Shown: in pieces, positions 35,663 to 43,600 of the stretch
How the letters are laid out: every line of letters begins with the position of its first letter
Numbering within the stretch: position 1 is the first letter of the stretch
Source of the DNA: Spirosoma validum
Lineage (GTDB): Bacteria > Bacteroidota > Bacteroidia > Cytophagales > Spirosomataceae
Reading direction: 5' to 3'
DNA: 64,000 bases
Assembly: GCF_014699035.1 (NCBI RefSeq)
Contig: NZ_JACXAA010000021.1
Location: 1 to 64,000 of the forward strand
Made by a program: the position numbers and the translations under genes
The notes under the pieces: generated by a model
Databases searched by the model: none
Told to the model about the DNA's origin: nothing
Seen by the model: the letters and a program-made list of their open reading frames with translations, nothing else

Positions 35663-35969
35663 ATGCGACTGATTGAAGTTGACAGATGTTAAAAATTCAT
35701 TGTCTCTCAAAAGGCTCACAACGCGAGATGCACTGCTCCTATTTATTTAGAGAAATTCAATAACACACAGGATTGATACCGAATAGAGAAAGAGGGCCTG
35801 AATCTTTTGGGGACCGCTTTCTCGTATTGACCTGCTGGCAACCTCTTCTCCCCTCAAAATTCGTGTAGGCCTCCTAAGTTTACTGAATAGAGTTCCTGCT
35901 TAATCTAACGTGAACTTGTCAGCAAACTAACTTGGACGCCTCACCAAAGCAAGCCGGCCCATCCTAAAC

Positions 35970-35977
35970 TACCTTTG
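35970..35977 (+). promoter_or_regulatory. -7 box TACCTTTG
   Basis: A perfect TAnnTTTG match, 27 bases before the ATA that opens the SDR frame. It supports transcription starting near 35984, and therefore translation from about 36005 rather than from a lost upstream start. Confidence 0.5.
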
Positions 35978-36004
35978 TCCTATTAATCTTAACGAAATAG
36001 AGAC

Positions 36005-36769
36005 ATAAAAAAAACAGTTTTAGTCACCGGCGCTTCGGCAGGAATCGGCAAACAAACCGCTATTTATCTGGCACAAAACGGCTACACGGTCTATGGTGCG
36101 GCTCGCCGATTGGAAAACATGCAAGACCTCATACCCTATGGCATCAAATCGATCAGACTTGATATTACGAATGAAGAGAGTGTGCAGGCTTGTGTCGACC
36201 AAGTCTTACAAGAGGCCGGAAGTATCGATATTTTAGTCAATAATGCTGGCTTTGGTCTGGAAGGGGCCATCGAAGACGTTCCCATCAAGGACGCCCGGTA
36301 TCAACTCGAGGTCAATGTGTTTGGGGCGATGCATTTGACCCAACTCGTCCTACCCACCATGCGGGCAAATAAATACGGTAAGATTGTCAACATTTCCTCC
36401 GTCGGCGGCAAGGTTGCGTTACCGTTAGGGGGATGGTATCACGCCAGCAAGTTTGCCCTGGAAGCCTTAAGTGATAGCCTGCGCAATGAAGTCAGGGGAT
36501 TTGGCATTGACGTCATCGTGGTTGAGCCGGGAGCTACCCGGTCCGAATGGGGTACCATTGCCACCGATAGCTTGCTGACCATATCGGGGCATACCGCTTA
36601 CCAAGGCTTAGCCACTAAAGCCCATACCCTCTTCACCCGGTTATCGAACAATATCCAGGAACCCATCGAGATCGCCAAACTGATTCGAAAAGGGATCGAA
36701 GCCGCCAGACCAAAAACAAGGTATGTACCTAAAGAATTGAACTCTCGGGTCCTCTTAGAAGCTGTTTGA
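36005..36769 (+). pseudogene. SDR oxidoreductase with ATA at the start position, C-terminus cut off by an IS
   Basis: The frame KKTVLVTGASAGIGKQT begins after ATA (36005-36007), where homologues have ATG; a TAA lies in frame five codons upstream and no other plausible start precedes the nucleotide-binding motif. Present are TGASAGIG, LDIT, NNAGFG, Ser in NISSVGG and YHASK, so the catalytic set is complete up to ELNSRVLL. There an IS5-family element inserted; its first bases (GAAGCTGTTTGA) add Glu-Ala-Val and a stop. The lost end (FFKALVSDKLLDKLIMGQLN) is found at 37629-37691, in frame if element and one TTA are removed. A shortened enzyme might survive if ATA works as a weak start. It originally preceded the AraC gene by 6 bases. 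Confidence 0.8.
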
Positions 36770-37625
36770 ATTAATGTTTTAGCCACGCAAAAGCCGCCCG
36801 ACGGGGTTATGCTTTTGTGAAGAAGACATACACCTCCGACCTGACGGCTTCGCAATGGCAAGCTATCGAAAAGCTCATTCAAGTCCAACGAAAAAGTATT
36901 CACTCGCTCAAACTCATCGTGGAAGCCATCTTTTATCTGACCAAAAATGGGATCACTTGGCGGGACTTGCCGGATAGTTTTCCGCCCTGGCAGACAGTGT
37001 ATTGGCACTTCCGCAAGTGGAGCCATAACGACACCTGGACTCTGATTGCCAATGAGTTGACGATGCGGGCGCGGCTCATGGCTGACAAAGACATTCAGCC
37101 GACGGTGGCCATTATTGATGCTCAAAGCGTGAAAAACACGGCGACGGCCACCGAGTCGGTTGGCTTTGATGGTGGTAAGCTTATCAAAGGCCGCAAACGC
37201 TTCATTTTAGTCGACACAATGGGGCATCTGTTGTGGGCGAGTGTGCGTCCAGCCAACGTCGCTGATGGTAAAGCGGGGATTGGGGTATGGGAGCAAGGCG
37301 AAATTCATAATGCCGTCATTGAGGCACTCTATCAGGTGTATGCTGATAGTACATTTGGGGGTCAGTTCAAGACTCGTTTAGAGGCCTATTACGACATGAA
37401 GGTAGTCATCAGTCGAAGGCCGGTCAGCGACCAACCCCTTGACAGCAAAGTCGTTATTCACAAATGGCGATGGGTGGTTGAACGCACCTTTAGCTGGTTT
37501 AGTAACAACCGCCGATTGGCTAAAGACTACGAACGCACTACTATCTCTGCCGAAAGCTTTCTCTGGATTGCCCACATTCGACGCAGTATCAAGTGGGCAG
37601 GTCGCTAACTAACTCAAACAGCTTC
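36758..37625 (+). mobile_element. Intact IS5-family insertion sequence (868 bp)
   Basis: Inverted repeat ends GAAGCTGTTTGA(A/G)TTA. The 3-bp target copies TTA are exact (36755-36757 and 37626-37628), so insertion is recent compared with the element at 6380. It holds one complete transposase gene. It splits the SDR gene and separates its end from the promoter at 35970, so the AraC gene behind now depends on read-through or on another promoter. Confidence 0.9.
36817..37608 (+). CDS. IS5-family transposase (DDE), intact
   Basis: A 263-residue transposase with a GTG start (KKTYTSDLTASQWQAIEKLI). The N-domain is DUF4096 type (TKNGITWRDLPDSFPPWQTV). The catalytic residues are Asp in IIDAQSVKNT, the second Asp in the region YADSTFGGQFKT, and Glu in WRWVVERTFSWF; KGRKRFILVDTMG is the conserved core. 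The length and lack of breaks suggest that the element can still move. It fills the element from 59 bases inside the left end to 17 bases before the right end. Confidence 0.9.
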   Translation: MKKTYTSDLTASQWQAIEKLIQVQRKSIHSLKLIVEAIFYLTKNGITWRDLPDSFPPWQTVYWHFRKWSHNDTWTLIANELTMRARLMADKDIQPTVAIIDAQSVKNTATATESVGFDGGKLIKGRKRFILVDTMGHLLWASVRPANVADGKAGIGVWEQGEIHNAVIEALYQVYADSTFGGQFKTRLEAYYDMKVVISRRPVSDQPLDSKVVIHKWRWVVERTFSWFSNNRRLAKDYERTTISAESFLWIAHIRRSIKWAGR

Positions 37626-37697
37626 TTATTCTTTAAAGCCCTTGTATCGGACAAGTTACTGGATAAGTTGATCATGGGTCAACTCAACTAACAACCC

Positions 37698-38537
37698 ATG
37701 GAAAGCACGCTCATTCTTCAGCATAATATTCTTTACTCGCGGGGCTACCAGAAGGCCCAACGGAGTGAACATTACTTTCCCGACCATGCGTTAGGCATCA
37801 TGCTGGCGGGGGAATCGTCTTATTATTCCAACGAAGGCACTTTCGTTATGAACGAGGGAACCATTTGCTTAATGCGGCGGAATCAGTTGTTCAAAAAGCT
37901 CAAAAAACCGTCTCCAACGGGTGAACCGCCCACGTTAATCAGTGTATTTCTGGACCAAAACGCCTTACACCAGTATGCCACTGACAATACGATCCTCAAG
38001 CAAAAGGCGTATAAAGGCCAGGCGATGATTGACCTGACCAACAATGTGTTCTTGAAGGGCTTCTTTGACTCGCTGCGGCCCTATGTGGCTCACCCCGAAA
38101 AACTGACGGCTAAACTGGCGACCCTCAAGACGCGTGAAGCCATCGAGATACTCCTGCAAACGGGTGATGGGCTTGCCTCTTTTTTGTTTGACTTTCAGGA
38201 ACTCTATAAGATCGATTTAGAGACGTACATGCACCATCATTATCAATACAACATTCCGCTCGCCTCGTTTGCTAAACTCACGGGTCGTAGCCTGTCCACT
38301 TTCAAACGGGACTTTAACCGGATCTTTGACACGACGCCCGAGAAGTGGTTACAGAGCAAGCGGTTGGAGCAAGCCCATTACCTGATTTCGACGCAAACCC
38401 TTCGTCCCTCCGATGTGTATTTGGAAGTTGGTTTTGAGAACCTGTCGCATTTTTCGACGGCCTTCAAAAGCAAGTTTGGCGTGAAGGCATCTGATTTGTG
38501 GACTAACAGCGACCCAGGGGTGTCGTCTGGGAGCTGA
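37698..38537 (+). CDS. AraC-family transcriptional regulator (ExsA-like N-domain)
   Basis: A 279-residue protein. The N-domain has YFPDHALGIMLAGESSYYSN, NEGTICLMRRNQLFKKLKKP and SVFLDQNALHQY, the cupin-like pattern of the ExsA-type group. The C-terminal AraC domain has IPLASFAKLTGRSLSTFKRD and LRPSDVYLEVGFENLSHFST, ending KFGVKASDLW. It starts 6 bases after the original stop of the SDR, so both were once one unit, a common SDR-AraC pair in Bacteroidota. The IS between SDR and this gene probably changed its transcription. It may have controlled the SDR operon itself. Confidence 0.85.
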   Translation: MESTLILQHNILYSRGYQKAQRSEHYFPDHALGIMLAGESSYYSNEGTFVMNEGTICLMRRNQLFKKLKKPSPTGEPPTLISVFLDQNALHQYATDNTILKQKAYKGQAMIDLTNNVFLKGFFDSLRPYVAHPEKLTAKLATLKTREAIEILLQTGDGLASFLFDFQELYKIDLETYMHHHYQYNIPLASFAKLTGRSLSTFKRDFNRIFDTTPEKWLQSKRLEQAHYLISTQTLRPSDVYLEVGFENLSHFSTAFKSKFGVKASDLWTNSDPGVSSGS

Positions 38538-38859
38538 CAGTGGGTATAGATTAATGGGACTGTGGGAGCGAGCCACTTAATTAATTCTAAAAATTCACTG
38601 TCTTACAAAAACGCTCTTTAATGAGAATGCCAACTAATCTATTTCAACACTACTGGTAAGCTCATTCGCCTCACAAAAACTTCTTGGCGGTAGGCCATGA
38701 TCGTGAATGGTCATTGAAAAGGAGACTATAAGCTCGCTTTAAATAACCCTCAGGTGATTCAGCTTTATAGCTTTGGCTGTATTTCCGCCTAAAAATCAAC
38801 GAACCATTGTATTTTGGAGGTAGTTTTTAGTCTCGTAGCTTTTTTGACTACTCATCGCT
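38538..38859. other. Intergenic stretch with degenerate dispersed repeat
   Basis: About 320 bases. Contains a weak copy of the dispersed repeat (38600-38628: TCTTA, AACGCTCT, TGAGAA) and at 38722-38740 the sequence GAGACTATAAGCTCGCTTT, which recurs with one difference at 56326-56344. In both places the two motifs are 130-141 bases apart, so they may be ends of one element. Confidence 0.45.
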
Positions 38860-40605
38860 ATGCTGTCTGCCTCTATGCATTTGCGGATTGCCAATTCTTT
38901 CCACTGGGTATTCTTCGCTGCGCTCTGGCTAACTGTTGTTCATTCAGCCTCGGCCGACCCTTTTCTTCAGCGAGTGGAACGGGAACCCCCGGCGAACCGA
39001 ATCCGGGTTGTGCTGAACTATTTCGACACCTGCTCATTAGTCGTTAAAAATCAGCCAGCCGCTTTTCGGTTGCTGGATAACCTGGATGCCATTGGCCAGC
39101 GGCTGGGTGACGAACAACTCCGTCGCTATGGGCGGATGCTGCGCGGGACCTATGCTAAAAACAACCCCTCTCTCACCGACCACCAGCGGGCCGAACTATT
39201 TCTAAACGTAGCTCACCAAGCTGAGGCTGACGACGAACAGATCGCTGGGGTCTGTGAGCATTTTGCTGGTCAGTATTATTATCTCAGCGCTGAATACGGT
39301 AAGGCGTTTCAATACTTACTGGCGGCAAATAATCGTTTTCGGCAACTTGGTTACGCGAACATCCCCGAAATACAGCGATATCTGTACGAATTGGCCTTTA
39401 ACTACTATTATCTCAACGAGGATACCAAAGTGATCGTTCTGCTGACAGAGGCAGCTAAATACTCACCTTTCAACCCTAACCTGCACATTCAGACCTACAA
39501 CACGCTGGCGATGGCCCAAGCCCGCCAAAGTGGAGACATCCGGTCCAGAGTTGCTGAACGGAATTATCTCAAGGCTTATCAACTGGCTGCCAGCTACCGC
39601 GATTCGGTCTGGATGGGCATTACTTACGGCAATTTAGGCAGATTGTATGCCAATCAACGGCGGTGGCGGGCGGCACTCGATGCTTACCGCGTCGATTACC
39701 GGTTGGTGATGCGGTCGGCTCCGAAGCGAGGGTACCCTACGGCTAGGATGGTGTCAATGGCAGAGGCATTTTACGAACTTGGCCAGCTGGACAGTTGCCG
39801 CGGCTATTTGGCCGAGAGCCTGCGTATGCATCAAATCCACTCGCCGACTGCTGACTACAGCGTGAGTTTTCAGGATGATCTGTTCTGGCATCGATTCTAC
39901 GATGTCTCCCGGCGATACTACCGGCGTATGGGCAATATAGCCGAAGCTTATCGCAATACCGACAGTATGCTGATGTATCGGGCACGTATCGATAAACGTC
40001 ACCTTTCCAATGCAGCCAATCAGGCCGAACACCGGCTACTAGTTCAGCTACATCAGGCCGAAATGGGCGTATTGGAACAGCGTAACCTTACCCAGCGACT
40101 GCTACTCGATATGGGTGCAGGCGTGGCCCTGGTAGTGGCGGTGCTGCTGGGCCTACTGTACCGCGCCAATTTGCGTCGGCGCCAGCAGGAAGCGTTGACC
40201 AATGCCGAACGCGAAAAGCGACTTGAACTCGAAAACCAACAGGTGGTTGCTGACCGCGACCGCGCTCGTGCCGACCTGGCCCAGTTTATAGAAAACCTGC
40301 GCCAGGCTGAAATTCAACATGAACTCACCGAAACCAGCCTGCTCACCAACGATGACTGGGCGGAGTTTCGACGGCGCTTTGAGCGAGTATACCCCAGCTT
40401 TTTTATCCAGCTCCGAACCCAGTTCACCGGTATCAGCCCCGCTGAGGAACGACTTTTGGCTCTTTCCAAACTCAAAATCGATACCCAGCAAATGAGTCGT
40501 ATGCTCGGCATTTCGCCCAGCTCGGTGCGCACCACTAAGTACCGCCTACGTAAACGACTGGGTATCAACAGCCAGTCGCCCCTGTCCGACCTGCTCGTTA
40601 TGTAA
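38860..40605 (+). CDS. TPR-containing membrane regulator with LuxR-like HTH
   Basis: A 581-residue protein. After a signal peptide (LWLTVVHSASA) residues 40-390 are helical TPR-like repeats, with FAGQYYYLSAEYGKAFQYLL, ITYGNLGRLYANQRRWRAAL and MAEAFYELGQLDSCRGYL visible; a transmembrane segment follows at about 412-432 (GAGVALVVAVLLGLLYRA), then a coiled coil rich in Glu/Arg/Gln, and a helix-turn-helix with ISPAEERLLALSKLKIDTQQ and GISPSSVRTTKYRLRKRLGI. The protein would sense in the periplasm and bind DNA from the membrane. The next gene is a giant beta-helix protein 91 bases downstream, so that is the likely target. This class is frequent in Bacteroidota and poorly studied. Confidence 0.85.
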   Translation: MLSASMHLRIANSFHWVFFAALWLTVVHSASADPFLQRVEREPPANRIRVVLNYFDTCSLVVKNQPAAFRLLDNLDAIGQRLGDEQLRRYGRMLRGTYAKNNPSLTDHQRAELFLNVAHQAEADDEQIAGVCEHFAGQYYYLSAEYGKAFQYLLAANNRFRQLGYANIPEIQRYLYELAFNYYYLNEDTKVIVLLTEAAKYSPFNPNLHIQTYNTLAMAQARQSGDIRSRVAERNYLKAYQLAASYRDSVWMGITYGNLGRLYANQRRWRAALDAYRVDYRLVMRSAPKRGYPTARMVSMAEAFYELGQLDSCRGYLAESLRMHQIHSPTADYSVSFQDDLFWHRFYDVSRRYYRRMGNIAEAYRNTDSMLMYRARIDKRHLSNAANQAEHRLLVQLHQAEMGVLEQRNLTQRLLLDMGAGVALVVAVLLGLLYRANLRRRQQEALTNAEREKRLELENQQVVADRDRARADLAQFIENLRQAEIQHELTETSLLTNDDWAEFRRRFERVYPSFFIQLRTQFTGISPAEERLLALSKLKIDTQQMSRMLGISPSSVRTTKYRLRKRLGINSQSPLSDLLVM

Positions 40606-40696
40606 TTGTCTACGCGTTTGTCTATGCCGCAAACTTGCTAGTAGCGGGGGAAATGGCTCATTTTGCCTGGCCGAATGCCATCTTTCCCCTCTACTC

Positions 40697-43600
40697 ATGA
40701 CCCACGTATTCCGTTTTATAACGAGCTTTTTTTCGTTTCTGATTATCCTGTTTGGTAGTCATCAGACCTGCATGGCTCAAACGATCCGCTACGTCAGCAC
40801 TACTGGTACTAATTCTAACCCGGCTGGCGCCACAAGCTGGGCAACAAGCACCAATAGTCTGCAGGGAGCCATCAATGCCAGTGCAACGGGCGATCAGGTC
40901 TGGGTAGCGACCGGAAATTATAGTTCCAGTGACTTTCTCAGAAGCACTAGCTTTTCCATGAAGAACGGAGTCGCCATCTACGGCGGATTTGCGGGCACGG
41001 AAACCAATCTGAACCAGCGACCTATCGTTAATCCCGTAACAGGCAACCCATCCAGCAGTACGCTCAATGGAAATTTTTCCTGGATTGGAATACTTTTCAA
41101 CAGCTACCACGTGATTAACAACCCCGCTGGCTTAAACAATACCGCCGTATTGGATGGGTTTATTATTACCGGAGGCAAAGCTGACAATCCAAATGGAGAC
41201 CCTCAAAATCAAGGCGGTGGGGTGTATAACGATAGAAGCAATCCTCTGTTCCGCAACTGTGTCCTGACGGGCAATTCGGCCTCCAGCGTAGGCGGAGCCA
41301 TGTACAATAACAATAGTAGTCCAACGCTGATCAACTGTGTATTAAGCACTAATTCAGCAACTCGCAAAGGCGGAGCCCTCTACAACTATGGGGTTGGCAA
41401 CAGCAGCCCGATGCTGATCAATTGTGTGTTACGGGAGAATACGGCCTCGGGTGGCGGGGCCATGTTCAACGAGGGCTCCAGTGGTAACAGCAGTCCGACC
41501 CTGATCAACTGCACGGTGCAGAGCAACTCGGCAACGGAAGGGGGAGTGGCCTACAACTCGGGGCAGTCAAGCGGCAATAGCAGCCCAACATTTATCAACT
41601 GTGCGCTGCTGGGGAATCAGGCGGAGCAGGGGGGCGTCGTGTTCAACGAGGGCTCCAATGGCACTACGGTTTCGGGGTTTACTAATTGTTCGTTCCAAAA
41701 CAACAAGGCCTCGGCGGGCGGTATTGTTTACAGCAATTCCAACGGTAGTGTTTCCCAGTCAGGGGCAGTACTGACCAACTGTGTTTTGTTCAACAATGGC
41801 GGAGGCCAAACGTTTGCCAGCCGCTTCAACGACGATCAAATCAGGGCTACGTATAGTTTTCTTGAACCGGCGGTAGCCATAGCAACGGGGGTCAACGTGA
41901 GCGGGCCGGGCAACCTGACCACCATGATCAGTACGCCTTTTGCCAGTACGACCAGCGTAGCCCTGCCCCCCTGTTCGCCCGCCACCAACGCGGGTAACCC
42001 CGCCAGTGTCACAGCCGTGTCAGGCCCCTACTCAGCCACGGCCCTGCCGGCTACCGATCTACTGGGCAACCCCCGCATCGCGAACGGACGGGTCGATATG
42101 GGGGCCGCCGAGTACCAGCCCTCCCTTAGTTTCCCAGTCGCTATTATCCAACCCATTGCTTCCGGCACCGCCCTATGCGCCGGAAGCCGCCTATCGCTGC
42201 CCGTCAGCGTATCGGGTACGGGACCGCTCTCCTATCAGTGGTATAAGTATGGGGCCGCACTGACGGGCGTAGCTTCGGCGACCACCGCTACGTTGAGCCT
42301 AACCGCGGCCCAGGCCACCGACATGGGTAGCTACCTGGTGACGGTTACAGGAAACTGCAACAGCGTCACCTCCACCGCCTTTAGCCTGACAATCAATCCC
42401 CTGCCTACGCTGGCGTTGAGTACCACAGCCGCCTGTGTAGGTTCGCCCCTAACGTTATCGGCCACCAGTGGGCTGAGCAGCTATACCTTCACCGGTGCCA
42501 ACAGAGTGATAGACAGCGGCCCGGTCAACATGACCAGTGTCAGTGGGCTGTCAGTGGGGAGCTACAGCTTTAGTGTGACGGCTCAGGGAACTAACGGCTG
42601 TCGTAACACAGCTAGTGCCTCACTCACGGTCGTCGCCCCACCCACACGACTCTACGTCAACGCTCTGGCGACGGGCAGAGCCACAGGCTTCACCTGGGCC
42701 GATGCCTTGCCCGACCTGCAAGCTGCCTTGAGTTTCACGACCTGCTCGGCCAACCTGACCGAAATCTGGGTAGCCGCCGGCACCTACAAGCCCACTACCG
42801 CCACCGGCCCCGACAGCCGCACCGCCAGCTTTGCCATGCACAACGGCCTGGCCATCTATGGGGGATTTGTCGGCACCGAAACCAGCCTCAGCCAGCGCAA
42901 CTGGCAGGCTAATGTGACCATTCTCAGTGGTGACATTGGCACGGTAGGCAACAACGCCGACAACAGCTATCACGTAGTGAGTAACACCGGGCTCAACAGC
43001 ACTGCGGTGCTGGATGGCTTTACCATTCGGGACGGCAATGCCAATGGCGCAGCGCCCCACAACCGGGGTGGGGGCTTAGTTAATGACGGCAGCGGGACGG
43101 GCAGGGTCTGTAGCCCCACCCTGCGCAACTGTGTGATCACAGGTAATTCGGCCCGCTTTGGTGGAGGCCTCTACAACGATGGGAGTTCCAGAGGCAGTAG
43201 CAATCCCACCCTAATCAACCTTAGCTTCCGTACCAACTCGGCCAGCGACTGGGGGGGAGCCATCTTTAACTCCGGAACAGGAACTAACAGTATCAGCAGC
43301 CCACTACTGATCAACTGTGGGTTTGTAGAAAATCAGGCTGATGGCATAGGTGGGGCCATCTACAGCTTCGCAGCGGGTTCAGGTAGTAACAGCAGTCCAA
43401 CGCTGATCAATTGTTCCCTACTGGCTAACTCGGCTCCATCAGGCGGAGCGCTCTACAATGATGGTGGGCCTTTTGGTGTCAGCAATTCGGTATTGACCAA
43501 CTGCGTGGTGTTTGGCAACGGCGACAGCAATACATTCACTACATTCGTCAGTACGTCGTCCAGCGTGACGGCCAGTTACAGCTTATTAGAACCCTCCGTG

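Larger units (their letters stand above)
35535..36004. other. Intergenic stretch with terminator hairpin and a promoter
   Basis: About 470 bases holding the hairpin at 35601-35662 and the -7 box at 35970. Nothing else is recognised. Confidence 0.5.

Noticed and set aside
35701..35730. Further copy of the dispersed repeat
   Set aside because: Only the outer parts resemble the pattern and the core AACGCTCC is missing.
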